Below are positions 1 to 10,301 of a stretch of 44,311 bases of DNA, one piece after another; position 1 is the first letter of the stretch, and each line of letters starts with the position of its first letter. The stretch is taken from positions 1 through 44,311 of IMG/VR virus record IMGVR_UViG_3300029893_000018; one strand, given 5' to 3'. Made by a program: the position numbers and the translations under genes. The notes under the pieces are model-generated. The model was not told the DNA's origin, made no database searches, and saw nothing but the letters and a program-made list of their open reading frames with translations. Origin of the DNA: a virus.

Positions 1-587
1 CCCCCAGCTCCTCCTCCGCCGCCATTTTCGTTACTAGTGCCAGAACTTCCAGAACCTATCCCTCCGTTTCCTGCTCCGGGAGAATCTCCTCCGTTTCCTC
101 CTGTCGAACCAGAATTAATCCCTCCATCATTACCATTACCAAACGGGGACGCACTACCACCACCTCCGCATCCCCCTATAGAACCTCCAGAAGTATAACC
201 CCCGTTTCCTCCTGAATTTTTTATATCGCCTATGCAAGAAGCAGAATTTCCTCCCAATCCTCCGGTTGAAGCGGTTCCTTTTTGTCCACTTTTTGCTAAA
301 CATCCCTGAGAAGTGTTTGTTGGGGCAGAGTTAGTGTTTTTATTAAACCAAGTATCTACCGGATTAGATCCTGTGATAGCAGTAGTTCCTGGTATTTGAA
401 TATAACAAGTTTGACTAGGAGAAATGATAACATTATTAGCTTTAGAATATGCCCCGGCTCCTCCAGAACCTATATTATCTCCATTATTTCCGGGAGCACC
501 TCCTCCCCAACACTCAATTTCTTCTAATAATGTTGTGGTTGATGGAGCTGCCCAAGTAGTACCGGAAGATATTACAATAATAGCCAT
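1..587 (-). CDS. Glycine-rich tail-fibre tip / adhesin-like protein (3' end outside window)
   Basis: Open on the minus strand from an ATG at 585-587 to the window edge with no stop, so at least 195 residues and C-terminally incomplete. After a short N-terminal beta segment (W-x-x-P-x-x-T, then ECWGGG) the protein is dominated by Gly, Ser and Asn runs. A lead-in of the type WxxPxxx...ExWGGGG is characteristic of glycine-rich domains at the ends of phage fibres; T-even gp38 adhesins likewise use glycine-rich motifs to hold receptor-binding loops. Several Cys residues occur, which is unusual for a fibre. The ATG overlaps the stop of the upstream fibre gene (TAATG), implying translational coupling and a matched fibre/tip pair. 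Role in host recognition is inference from composition and position. Confidence 0.7.
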   Translation of the reverse strand, partial: MAIIVISSGTTWAAPSTTTLLEEIECWGGGAPGNNGDNIGSGGAGAYSKANNVIISPSQTCYIQIPGTTAITGSNPVDTWFNKNTNSAPTNTSQGCLAKSGQKGTASTGGLGGNSASCIGDIKNSGGNGGYTSGGSIGGCGGGGSASPFGNGNDGGINSGSTGGNGGDSPGAGNGGIGSGSSGTSNENGGGGGAG

Positions 588-1891
588 TAAAGATTTCCAT
601 CTAAAATATATACATTAGATGCAACAGATACTATAGAAGCACTTCCATATCTATTACTAATTGAAGTATTTCCTGTTCTTGAATATAAAGTAGTTCCTGA
701 CGCCACTAAATTAGCAAATCCTGCACTTAATTTAGTAACTACGCATCTAAATCCTATTGGTAATCCAGAAGGAATTGTAATTGCAATGGCTGAAGCATTG
801 TTAACTGTTATGATACTACCCGAATCGTTTGCATTTAAAGTATAAGTAGTTCCTGTTTGAGTGTTAATATTAATATATTTACTTGAAACTATAGAATTAG
901 ATAATACAGCATTAGAAGAAACATTTCCCGGAACCGCTATATTGCCGGATAAAGAAATTAAAATATTTCCTGTAGAAGTGTTAACTGTTATTTGATTAGT
1001 ATTACCAGTTAATGATAATACCACAGAATTAGCTTTATTAAAAGCAGAAATAGCAGTAACGTTTGCAATATTAGCTTGATTAAAAGCCCCTATAGTATTA
1101 TGAATTGCCGTGTTAGCATAAGAATTGGCCGAATTTGCTTGGCTAAATGCACTAACTGCAGTAACGTTAGCAGAATTAGCTTTATTAAATGCTGCACTTG
1201 CAGTATAATAAGCTAAATTAGCATAAGAATTTACAGAATTTATATAATTATTATTAGTTAATACTAAATTATTTACTGCATTAACAGAATTTGCAGTGGC
1301 AGCTAAAGCTATATTAGTAGAATAAATAGTATCATTTAATAAAGTTATTCCATAATTACTAATTGTGGCTTTATTATTTGAAGTTATAATAGAATAATAA
1401 TTATTAGGAGAATTTACATCTCTTAATTGCCAAGGAGAATATATTGAAGTAGTATTAGCTTCATCCCAACGTATAACTGCATTTGGAGTTAAAGGATTTA
1501 AAGATTCTCCTCTATTAACTATAATATAATCAAATCCGGCCCCTATTGACTGAGAAGTTACACTTCTAAATACTATTCTATCATTTCCAATAAAATTTCC
1601 GGATAGGATGTTATTTCCTGTGGTGGTAAAAATTCCAGAAATAGAAGTATTAACAAACGAAGCCGGTCCAGAAACAGATAAAGTAGATCCTGACCCTGCT
1701 ATTTGCAGAGTTCCAGAAAATAAAGCATTATTAGAAACTGATAAAGAAGTTCCTGGAGAAGTTATATACAAAGTGCCGTTAGACTTTGTAAAATTGTTAG
1801 AAGTTAAGTTATTTATTTGAGATACGAGTTGATTGGTTATAATTAACCATTGACCAAAAGTATTTGCGTATTCTACTATATTAATTGCCAT
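587..1891 (-). CDS. Tail fibre protein with N-A-N/A-x-x-A heptad-like repeats
   Basis: 434 residues. The N-terminal ~100 residues are Ser/Thr/Gly-rich beta repeats. Around residues 195-295 there is a run of motifs of the form AFNKANSAN, SFSQANSAN and SYANTAI, a pattern common in the trimeric coiled shafts of marine T4-like phage fibres. The C-terminal ~100 residues look like a small beta-structured tip or attachment domain. It lies one base after the preceding small gene and overlaps the glycine-rich gene, so it belongs to a distal-fibre operon. No enzymatic motif is seen. Likely an adhesion fibre on the baseplate; which T4 fibre it corresponds to cannot be decided. Confidence 0.75.
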   Translation of the reverse strand: MAINIVEYANTFGQWLIITNQLVSQINNLTSNNFTKSNGTLYITSPGTSLSVSNNALFSGTLQIAGSGSTLSVSGPASFVNTSISGIFTTTGNNILSGNFIGNDRIVFRSVTSQSIGAGFDYIIVNRGESLNPLTPNAVIRWDEANTTSIYSPWQLRDVNSPNNYYSIITSNNKATISNYGITLLNDTIYSTNIALAATANSVNAVNNLVLTNNNYINSVNSYANLAYYTASAAFNKANSANVTAVSAFSQANSANSYANTAIHNTIGAFNQANIANVTAISAFNKANSVVLSLTGNTNQITVNTSTGNILISLSGNIAVPGNVSSNAVLSNSIVSSKYININTQTGTTYTLNANDSGSIITVNNASAIAITIPSGLPIGFRCVVTKLSAGFANLVASGTTLYSRTGNTSISNRYGSASIVSVASNVYILDGNL

Positions 1892-1892
1892 A

Positions 1893-2144
1893 TTATTTTG
1901 ATAGTAATTTAGACATTAAATCTTTAATTTCTTTTAAATCTGATTTAACCCCATTTAAATCAGATTTAATTGTATCTATTTCGGATAACTTTGATTTTAT
2001 ATTATTTATTTCTATTTTTTGTGTTTGGAGCATTTTTCTTTTCATTTTATAATCTTCTAATGCATTAGCATCACTATTAATCAAAGCCATATTAGTGATA
2101 TCTCTTACTAATCCGGTTCCTGGTATTTTTATTAAAGTGTCCAT
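1893..2144 (-). CDS. Small coiled-coil protein between baseplate and fibre genes
   Basis: 83 residues with a good Shine-Dalgarno (AGGAAATTT-ATG). Residues 1-25 carry IPGTGLVRDITNMALINSD, a segment I associate with small conserved proteins found beside structural genes in T4-like cyanophages. Residues 35-83 form a clear heptad coiled coil (I/L every 3-4 residues, repeats of IKSxL, VKSDL, IKDLM). It is sandwiched between the giant DUF4815-type protein and the fibre gene, with 12 and 1 base spacing. It may be a fibre chaperone or connector; function is not established. Confidence 0.7.
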   Translation of the reverse strand: MDTLIKIPGTGLVRDITNMALINSDANALEDYKMKRKMLQTQKIEINNIKSKLSEIDTIKSDLNGVKSDLKEIKDLMSKLLSK

Positions 2145-2156
2145 AAATTTCCTACA

Positions 2157-5100
2157 TTAAATCATTTCTGGAAGGGCTATTATTCTAATATCGTCAAAAA
2201 ACGGAACAAAAGTAGAATCTGAAGTGCTTAATACTATTTTTATAGCATATTTACTAAAATTAGTATAAATATTTCCGTTAGTTAAACTAGTATAAGAAAC
2301 TGCATTATTTGCTACATTATTAACTCCTGGTGCTGCCACATATTCATATAATTCGTTTCTAGTTTTAGAATATAGATTTTGTCCAGATATGGTAGTCATT
2401 AATTGCCAATTACCATCTTCAAATATTTGAGTGTCGTTTCTATTTAATATTTTGTAATAAATCCAAATATTAGTATTTAATGGTCTGTAAGCAGTATAAT
2501 AAACTCTTAAATCTCCAGCATCAAATCCCGGAGATAATGAAACTACTTTAGTAATATATCTACTTCTTGCATTTCCACCTTTATCTGAAGTTTCTCCTGC
2601 TACTATAATAGAAGCATTGCTCCCTGTTCCATCTGAAATTGATATCGTTGGAGTTGATGCATATCCAGAACCAGGAGAAACCACATAAACACTTGTAATA
2701 ACTCCGTTAGAAACATTAGCGGCTAATATAGCGCCAGATCCTTGGCCCGTTGAAGTTACTGTTATTACAGGAGTATTAGAATAAGAACTTCCCCCGTTAA
2801 CAATTGTGATATTATCATTACTTAATTCTAAATTATTTATATTCCATTTAATGGCGTATACACTTAGTCCAGATTCAGCTATTACCGGAGATACTGTAGA
2901 ATGTAAAGTTGATAATTTAGTATATAAAGAGAAAGAACTATTAGAATTTGCTATTAATACTCTTTTTCCTTGTCCATCATTTAAATAAATATTGTCTAAA
3001 GTAGCTGTTCCATATTGGCCCGGAGTAACAGAAACTTCTGCTAATTTAGTTTTATTAGATAATAATGATGCTGCATAAGTATAATTAATAGGGGCCACAC
3101 TAAAACTTAAATCTGTTGTTGTTAAATTAAAAGCATCAACTTCTATGTCTTGGTTAGTAGTAAAAGAAACCGTATTAGAAGTTGCATTATTAGCATCTAG
3201 ATAATAACTTATTGCATCGTCTATAATTTTTCTTTGTGGTAGTTTAGCTGGCAATACAAATTCAATAGTTTTAGAAGTAACAGTAAATTCACATCTACTA
3301 ATTTCAAACATCATTGATTGATTTTGATCTGCAGTCCATGTAATAGAATTCTGAGACAAAAATAATGACCCAACATAAGGAGTGGTAGATATTTTAGGAG
3401 TAACAGTTGGGGTTGGCTCCGATAAAGAAGTTTTTATAGTAGAAGCTAATGCAAAATCCCCTAATCTCCCCGTATATATAAAATATTCATTAGAATTAGT
3501 TTTTAACATAAAAGCATATAAAATTTCTGGTCTAATATATACCGGAACTGGAAATACAAATTCCGTATAAGTAGAAGGATCTAATATGGAAGGGGAATCG
3601 GAAATATTTATATCATCTGTGTTCAATGTTACGATGGAATGATTTAAAGTGTCTCCATTTGGGTATCCGTTTAAAGTTCCAACGATAGATAATGTTACGG
3701 GTACATTATGATCTGTTGGTTTAGTTTTAAAAAATATTTTTATAGATTTTAAAAATGCTCCATAAGGATATGTATTATTAGATATAATAAAGGTTTGACA
3801 TAGAGGATCTACGGGTTGATAATTTTCCGAAGAAGGGGTTGTTGGAGTTGAAGGTATAGTAGTAGTAACTGTATTAGAAGTTACTGTAGTTTTTATATCA
3901 GTAGAAGTTTTTCTATCGGTTCTAGTAAAAGTATTTTTAGCAGAACTAATATCAGGAGCAAAATCTAATTGTTGTTTTTGCACGCTCATAGAGGTTGCAA
4001 AAAAAGTGGCTTGTGAAAAAGTTGTATCAGTTCCAGGATTTCCGGCAATTCGGTTATCAATTCTAAATATTTTTTCTCCTGTATGAAAAGTGTTTTCTGG
4101 TAAATAAAATATACCAGAAATAGATCCTGTACTATCAGTTCTCAATGAGCCAGTGTTTCCGCTCGAAGGCATTCCCTGATAAGTTGGTTTTATAACGTAA
4201 GTGGAACCAATTAAATTATTGGCGATAGAAGTCCAATAAGTATTAGAAATACTACCCAGATTTGTAACTATATTTACGTTTGCTACATGAGAAATAGTAT
4301 TAACAGAAGAAATAGTTCCTGTAATACCCCCTAAATTAATTCTACTAAACAAAGAATTAAATTGATTAAAGGTATTAGAAACTCGTGTTCCTATTAAATT
4401 AATAGCTTGTCCTATATAACTATTTGCATTTATTGTAGAATGAAACGCTAACGGAGATAATTGAATTTGTATTATATTATTAGATAAATCTAATAAAGGA
4501 ACATTTCTAATAGCAGAAGATGAATGGATAGTTGAAATTATATTAGCAACCGAATTTACATTTATAGGAGTTCCATTAGCATTAAAACGTAAAGTTGCAA
4601 TATCTTTTAATGAAGGTGTCCAAGTATTAGCATGATAGGTATCTGAGAATATATCTGATAATACATGTAAAAATGCTCTTCTTGTAGTATTAGCAGAACT
4701 AGTGTTAGAAGAATTTGAAGAAGCATTTGATATAGAATTATTTGAAGTAACGTTAATAATTTGTCCTGTTGGAACATAGGTTCCAGTTATATTATCATAA
4801 TAACCAAAAACTTCTCCTGTTCTAAAAGAAGAATTTGAATCATATTCAACTTCAATGACATTAGCAATTCTTATTCTATCAGAAACATCTACCCCATCAA
4901 AGAAACAACTTACATTTGTATTAATAGACATTCCATGAGCAGAAAACGAAATTTGTTGTGCTCTAATATAAGGGTTTAAACTTACATCAGTAACATATCC
5001 ATTAACATTATTATAATTATTTCCTAAATTATTCCAATATCCAGAAACGTCCTTTTTTTCTGACGTAGTGGTTGTGGTAGTGGTTGTGGTAGTTGTAGTA

Positions 5101-8100
5101 GTTGTAGTGGTAGTGCTGCCAGAAGTGCTTCTATTAGATTGGTTTTGGGTTGAAACAGTAGAAGTTGATCCGATAGCTTGCCAATTACCACTTGATAAAG
5201 TATTTAAAGTATTACTTTGCAAATATAAAGTAGTATCAGGATTTACTATTAAAAGATCGGGTAAATATTCAGTACTAACCCAATTATCCATAGGAGGAAA
5301 TAATTTACAAATTCCTTCTTTATTAATAAAAGCAAAGGGATTTAAATTTTCTGTTCTACTAGCAATAGTTTGAGAAATAATAGGAATTTTTGTATATGGA
5401 AGGCTAATATAATTAGTATAGCCATCTGTATCAATAGTATATCCTAATCCAGAATAAACTGCAGAATCTAATTGCCCGAAATTATTTAAAGTATCTCTTA
5501 AATGAAGAGGGAAATTTTTAATATTGTGAGTAGAAGTCATTTGTTGTCTAATAGGATCAATAGACGCAACAAAATCTTGATTAGTAGTATCAGCAGTTTT
5601 AAAAGAAGAAAAATTATCTGTTAAAATACCATTTTTAAATCTATTTAATCCAAGATCATCTTGAATTTGTAAATTTTGGGCATTTTGTTCTAGAGTATTT
5701 AACGAAGTGTAATATTCTAATCTTCCTACTCTACTTTCAAGATCTGTAATATCTTGCATTCTCCATCTTTTATGATCTATGTATTCAATAGATAAAGAAG
5801 GAATAATTCCTGCATATTCTCCCGGAACCCAAGAAGTATATGGTTGATGAGTTAGTCTTGCTATGAGCAAAGACCCGTCAGGTTCTTTTGGCTCCTGCGG
5901 AGATAAAGAAGATAATCCTTCTAATAATAAAATTTGTTTATCTTTTGTTAATAATAATTTATCTATTCTTGGTAAATAGTATCCATAATCCATTATGAAA
6001 TTTGATACATCTTCTGGAAGATTGATGCCGTCTGCGGTATCTATTTGATAGGTTGCTATAGCATTTTTTCTTCTAGGTCTAAAATCTAAACAATCTCTTA
6101 AATTATAAATTCTTCCGTTTTTTGCAATATAAGACCCTATTAATCTATAATCTTCCGGACTAGAAGATAATGGAGATAAATAAGAATTAATTGAAAAATA
6201 TCCGTCCCCGCCAGAATGATCGTAATAATTCAATTGAATTAATAAATTTCCTCTAGGTGCAGGAGCTCCTTTAATTAAAGAAATTGAAGCATGATCATAA
6301 ATTCCATCGCGTTGTCCATTATCTAATGTATAAAAACGAGTTACATCATATGAAGGATTAGATAACATAGATACTGATACTGCAGTATTAGCATCGCCAG
6401 AATCAACAATCTTAACAATTTCTTTTACATCAGAAATATACAAACTTTGTTTTCCTGTTATTCCAGACAAAACATTCTTTTTAATATAAACTTGTGCATG
6501 AGTAGTATCTACAAAAACATTAGAAGATACTTCTGTTCCTGCCAAATATACTGCAGAATTAGTAGTATTAACTAAATTTTTGATTTTTAAAATTCCAGTA
6601 GAATTTGTATAATCGTTACCATTGTTTACATATGCTTTAGCAAATACTGTGGCGGTAAAATTATTTAAATCTGATACAGTGATAGTAGCAGTTAATTGAT
6701 CTACAGAAATAGAAACACTTTTCCCTGCAGTATTAGAAAAACTTAATATTTGTCCTACATTTAAACTGGGATTACTTCCAGTGTTTGTAACTACTACTAT
6801 AAAATTATCATTAATAGTATCTACAGAAAGAGTTCCTGTAGTCATAAATTTTAAAGTTCCGGGGGTGCCTGGAAATGTTATGGTAGCAGGGGTGCCGCCG
6901 CCTAAAGTTTGAGAGGCAAATACTTGAGTAGTATAATAAGAAGTATTTGCCACACTATTATCTTTTACAAAAGGTTGACCAATAGAAAATATTAATTCTG
7001 GGCTTTCTGTATTAAAAATAACAGTATCTTCTGTTGGAACTCCATTATATTTACTAGAAGTATTAATGAAAGCAGTATTAGTAATTCCGGTAGAATATGC
7101 ATTAGAATTAAAAATTGCCTCTACGTCGGATACGTCAAATAATAATGATACATTAACATTTGCTTCTGGGGTAAATGTAAAAGGGGGAGTGACAAAAGCA
7201 TATTTTGAAATTGCATTATAAGAATAAATACTTCTAACATCTGTAGCAGAAATTCCATTATTTAATCTGATAGCAACACCACCAAATGCATTTGCGACAT
7301 TTGAAAAATAGTCAGGAAACTGTATAGAATTAGCGGTTGCGCTTAATGCATTAAAAGACAAAGTAGAATTTTCAATAGTGTCTAATCTCATTTTATAAAC
7401 ATAAGTATAAGGATTGGCTACATTTGAATATCTTGAAAATTCTAAATTTCGTACTCTTGCGGTTCCTGCTAAAGTGCTATTATAAGCCAAGGCATTGGCA
7501 GTATTAGGGGTTGTTACTATATGAAGATCTATATTTTGTAAAGTAGAAGTGTTAAATACTCCAGCAACATTATCTACATATAAATAATTTCCATAATCTA
7601 ACGAAATTGATCTATTATTTTCATAATTATAATCTCTTGCTCTGTTAGAAATTATATCAAAATCGCTTTGATTTTCTACTATATAACCTCTAACATAAGC
7701 TTTACCTTTTCCAACTCGTAAAGTATATGTATTTGAAGATGCATTGTTAGCAAAAGTACTTAATTTAAATTTGTTTACAACATAATCTCCGTTAGTATCA
7801 AAAGTTCTTTTTGCAAAATAGTCGTCAATAATTGAATAAACAGTTTCATCAACTTTTCTTACTATATTACCGTTAACAATTCTTAACAATTCAATAAAAT
7901 TATCATCATTTCCTAATTGTAATGGTTTTGATACTAAAGTTAAATTTATTTGATACCTATCAGCTCCGGGGGCTTGATAATTAGATGCTCCAATAGCAGG
8001 GTCTAATAAAGAAGAATCCATAGAACTATCTACAATAATTTCTTCTACATTTAATCCTACTCTTAATGAAGGAGAATTGGAAGTTTGGTCTAAAATAATA

Positions 8101-8675
8101 GTTTGTTTATCAACCCCAACAAAAATTCCATTCACATAAAAAACCCCTTCAGTGATAGAGCAAATAGAACATAATCCTGAACTAGGTAAATATGAAGAAG
8201 ATGAACTTACTACTTGCGCTCTTAAAGTAGAATTTTTTACAAAAATAGCATCAGAATCTACAAATTTTTCTCCAGAAAGATATGATAATATCAGCGTAGG
8301 AGGAGAAGTAATTTGGCCAGAAGAATTAGTAACTTTTTCACTAACTGCTACTACTTTTGCTAATACATTTCCATTGGAATTGGTTATAGTAGTATTATTA
8401 AAATTAGCAGCAACAACATCTTGATTATTTTGGTCAATAGGATTTAATTTTAAATAATAAACATTAAAATTAGTAGTTATATCCCCACCAGAAACAGGAC
8501 TATTTTTTTGAAAAATATGATCCCCAAATTTGGTAATTTGGTCTTGTAATATTGTTTGCGATTGTGTTAATTCTCTTGCTTGGACAGCTTTATCGGGTCT
8601 AAACAAAATCCTGTGAAAATGTTTAGTAGCATCAAAATCGTCTCTATAAGGGGATGTTGAAAAATCTAATGCCAT
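2157..8675 (-). CDS. Giant baseplate/virion structural protein (DUF4815-type)
   Basis: 2172 residues, the largest gene in the window. The N-terminus (FSTSPYRDDFD..., RILFRPDKAVQARELTQSQT) matches the DUF4815 family of large structural proteins of T4-like marine phages, which sit at the baseplate periphery where T4 has gp9-gp12. Residues about 1180-1205 hold a run of 17 threonines encoded by degenerate ACN codons (around 5068-5120). Residues about 1950-2030 carry a GxxYxxxP...GxGxxA...GxV repeat also present in gp6, gp7-like and gp8. The C-terminus (FFDDIRIIALPEMI) looks like a compact attachment domain. Probably a baseplate-to-fibre adaptor; the exact role is unknown. Confidence 0.8.
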   Translation of the reverse strand: MALDFSTSPYRDDFDATKHFHRILFRPDKAVQARELTQSQTILQDQITKFGDHIFQKNSPVSGGDITTNFNVYYLKLNPIDQNNQDVVAANFNNTTITNSNGNVLAKVVAVSEKVTNSSGQITSPPTLILSYLSGEKFVDSDAIFVKNSTLRAQVVSSSSSYLPSSGLCSICSITEGVFYVNGIFVGVDKQTIILDQTSNSPSLRVGLNVEEIIVDSSMDSSLLDPAIGASNYQAPGADRYQINLTLVSKPLQLGNDDNFIELLRIVNGNIVRKVDETVYSIIDDYFAKRTFDTNGDYVVNKFKLSTFANNASSNTYTLRVGKGKAYVRGYIVENQSDFDIISNRARDYNYENNRSISLDYGNYLYVDNVAGVFNTSTLQNIDLHIVTTPNTANALAYNSTLAGTARVRNLEFSRYSNVANPYTYVYKMRLDTIENSTLSFNALSATANSIQFPDYFSNVANAFGGVAIRLNNGISATDVRSIYSYNAISKYAFVTPPFTFTPEANVNVSLLFDVSDVEAIFNSNAYSTGITNTAFINTSSKYNGVPTEDTVIFNTESPELIFSIGQPFVKDNSVANTSYYTTQVFASQTLGGGTPATITFPGTPGTLKFMTTGTLSVDTINDNFIVVVTNTGSNPSLNVGQILSFSNTAGKSVSISVDQLTATITVSDLNNFTATVFAKAYVNNGNDYTNSTGILKIKNLVNTTNSAVYLAGTEVSSNVFVDTTHAQVYIKKNVLSGITGKQSLYISDVKEIVKIVDSGDANTAVSVSMLSNPSYDVTRFYTLDNGQRDGIYDHASISLIKGAPAPRGNLLIQLNYYDHSGGDGYFSINSYLSPLSSSPEDYRLIGSYIAKNGRIYNLRDCLDFRPRRKNAIATYQIDTADGINLPEDVSNFIMDYGYYLPRIDKLLLTKDKQILLLEGLSSLSPQEPKEPDGSLLIARLTHQPYTSWVPGEYAGIIPSLSIEYIDHKRWRMQDITDLESRVGRLEYYTSLNTLEQNAQNLQIQDDLGLNRFKNGILTDNFSSFKTADTTNQDFVASIDPIRQQMTSTHNIKNFPLHLRDTLNNFGQLDSAVYSGLGYTIDTDGYTNYISLPYTKIPIISQTIASRTENLNPFAFINKEGICKLFPPMDNWVSTEYLPDLLIVNPDTTLYLQSNTLNTLSSGNWQAIGSTSTVSTQNQSNRSTSGSTTTTTTTTTTTTTTTTTSEKKDVSGYWNNLGNNYNNVNGYVTDVSLNPYIRAQQISFSAHGMSINTNVSCFFDGVDVSDRIRIANVIEVEYDSNSSFRTGEVFGYYDNITGTYVPTGQIINVTSNNSISNASSNSSNTSSANTTRRAFLHVLSDIFSDTYHANTWTPSLKDIATLRFNANGTPINVNSVANIISTIHSSSAIRNVPLLDLSNNIIQIQLSPLAFHSTINANSYIGQAINLIGTRVSNTFNQFNSLFSRINLGGITGTISSVNTISHVANVNIVTNLGSISNTYWTSIANNLIGSTYVIKPTYQGMPSSGNTGSLRTDSTGSISGIFYLPENTFHTGEKIFRIDNRIAGNPGTDTTFSQATFFATSMSVQKQQLDFAPDISSAKNTFTRTDRKTSTDIKTTVTSNTVTTTIPSTPTTPSSENYQPVDPLCQTFIISNNTYPYGAFLKSIKIFFKTKPTDHNVPVTLSIVGTLNGYPNGDTLNHSIVTLNTDDINISDSPSILDPSTYTEFVFPVPVYIRPEILYAFMLKTNSNEYFIYTGRLGDFALASTIKTSLSEPTPTVTPKISTTPYVGSLFLSQNSITWTADQNQSMMFEISRCEFTVTSKTIEFVLPAKLPQRKIIDDAISYYLDANNATSNTVSFTTNQDIEVDAFNLTTTDLSFSVAPINYTYAASLLSNKTKLAEVSVTPGQYGTATLDNIYLNDGQGKRVLIANSNSSFSLYTKLSTLHSTVSPVIAESGLSVYAIKWNINNLELSNDNITIVNGGSSYSNTPVITVTSTGQGSGAILAANVSNGVITSVYVVSPGSGYASTPTISISDGTGSNASIIVAGETSDKGGNARSRYITKVVSLSPGFDAGDLRVYYTAYRPLNTNIWIYYKILNRNDTQIFEDGNWQLMTTISGQNLYSKTRNELYEYVAAPGVNNVANNAVSYTSLTNGNIYTNFSKYAIKIVLSTSDSTFVPFFDDIRIIALPEMI

Positions 8676-8690
8676 TATATTTCTACTCTT

Positions 8691-10295
8691 TTAATATTTT
8701 AATATTAATCTAAAATTTTCTGTATCTTGAGCATTTCTATTTATATTAGTTCTATTTTCTATATAGATAAAATCTCCAGAAAAATTTATAAAATTTGATG
8801 TTGTTGTTTGTAAAGCAATTCTAGATGCTCCAGAATTTGACCCAAATATAGGATAATTTACACTAATATCTCCGGTTGAATGAATTAAATATAATATAGA
8901 ATTTGAAGAATCATATGATAAAACACTTCCGGTAAAGGTTGAATTAGCTAAACTATCTCCTTGATATATTATTTCATTATTTATATAATCTATAGAGCCC
9001 GAAGACATAATGACAGAAGTATAAGCATAATATATATCTGAATTTGCTAAATTAGGATAAGTATCATATGCATAAGGATTAACTAATAATCCTATTTGGT
9101 TATAATAAATATCAGTTGGAATTTTATTAGATTCTGATCCAGAAAATTCAGTAGAAATCATTAAATGATTACATCCTAATTCTATCGGAGGATTAAACCC
9201 ATGCCCGCCGATAGGAGAAATAGAAAAAGAAGTTTGTATTCCATTTCCAGAAAACCCGGGAGCAGGAACTATATTAACATTAGCATAAGTGTAATTTTTT
9301 CCTATATTATCCATTCCTATTTCTACTATGGTATTTCCTAATACTTGCGCAGTAGCAGAGGCATCTGTTCCGTCTCCTGTGATTAATACTATAGTAGTAT
9401 TTGTTCCGTCTGTATAATTATTTCCTCCGTTAACTACATTTATTACATCAATAGAACCTATCCCTACGGTTTCTAAAGGATTTGTTATATTAGTAGAAAT
9501 AGGAATTGGCATCCACTCATCGGTAAAAAACTTTTGTTTTAATCCTTGATTAATAGTATAAATATATTTCCATTTATAACCATCATTAGTTTTTACTATT
9601 TGATTAACGTCGAAAGTTCCTACATCAAAAGTTGGTTCGTCTGTTGATAATATTGCATTTTTTATAGTTCCTCCTGATTGATATGTCGTATTTGAAGTAT
9701 AAGTACAAGTTACTGATCCTACGGAACTATCTATTACTAATCTAGTTCCGTTATATTCCGAAGGAATTATATTTTGTAATGTTACATAATTTCCTATTTG
9801 AAAAGTTCCTCCTTCATGAGAAATTATCATAGTAGAATTTGCTACATTAGAAGAAACGTTTGTAATATTTACTGTATTATTAGAATTTATATTATTCCAC
9901 AAACATTTAAAAATTTGATCAAATCTATTTCTAACATAAAATTGTTTTAATAATTTCCCGTTAGAATTTTTTTCTAACAAATCTACGGTGTCTGAGTAGG
10001 CTTCATAATAAGTATTAGCTTTCCAATCTATTCTTTCTATTATAGGACTAATTTCATTAATATTAACTTTTTTCAATGCAATAATATTTTTATATAATAG
10101 TTTAGATTCATAAATTGTTTGAATAGGGGTGTTTGGAGAAAATTGATCAGTAGAATTAGCATTTAACCCTATAAAACAATATAGATTATTAATTAAAGCG
10201 CTATCATAGGATAATCTTGTAATAGGAGAATAATAATATTTTCTTATTTCATTCGTAGAATTATTATAAGTTAATATGCCATTATTAGCAGTCAT
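8691..10295 (-). CDS. 8: Baseplate wedge subunit, gp8-like
   Basis: 534 residues against 334 in T4 gp8. Recognised by the C-terminus (GDFIYIENRTNINR...ENFRLILKY), which parallels the T4 gp8 ending IYMENRPPI...EEINILFTF, and by the mid-protein GYKWKYIYTI segment corresponding to GYVWEYLFEI. Its place after gp6 and the gp7-like gene agrees with T4 order (6-7-8). The extra length comes partly from inserted beta-repeat segments around residues 285-350 (GGNNYTDG..., GDGTDASA...). Part of the six-fold baseplate wedge. Confidence 0.75.
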   Translation of the reverse strand: MTANNGILTYNNSTNEIRKYYYSPITRLSYDSALINNLYCFIGLNANSTDQFSPNTPIQTIYESKLLYKNIIALKKVNINEISPIIERIDWKANTYYEAYSDTVDLLEKNSNGKLLKQFYVRNRFDQIFKCLWNNINSNNTVNITNVSSNVANSTMIISHEGGTFQIGNYVTLQNIIPSEYNGTRLVIDSSVGSVTCTYTSNTTYQSGGTIKNAILSTDEPTFDVGTFDVNQIVKTNDGYKWKYIYTINQGLKQKFFTDEWMPIPISTNITNPLETVGIGSIDVINVVNGGNNYTDGTNTTIVLITGDGTDASATAQVLGNTIVEIGMDNIGKNYTYANVNIVPAPGFSGNGIQTSFSISPIGGHGFNPPIELGCNHLMISTEFSGSESNKIPTDIYYNQIGLLVNPYAYDTYPNLANSDIYYAYTSVIMSSGSIDYINNEIIYQGDSLANSTFTGSVLSYDSSNSILYLIHSTGDISVNYPIFGSNSGASRIALQTTTSNFINFSGDFIYIENRTNINRNAQDTENFRLILKY

Positions 10296-10301
10296 TAAAT
10301 A

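Noticed and set aside
5068-5373. Plus-strand frame beginning with a run of valines
   Set aside because: Antisense of the poly-threonine tract; no start signal, inside a 2172-codon gene.
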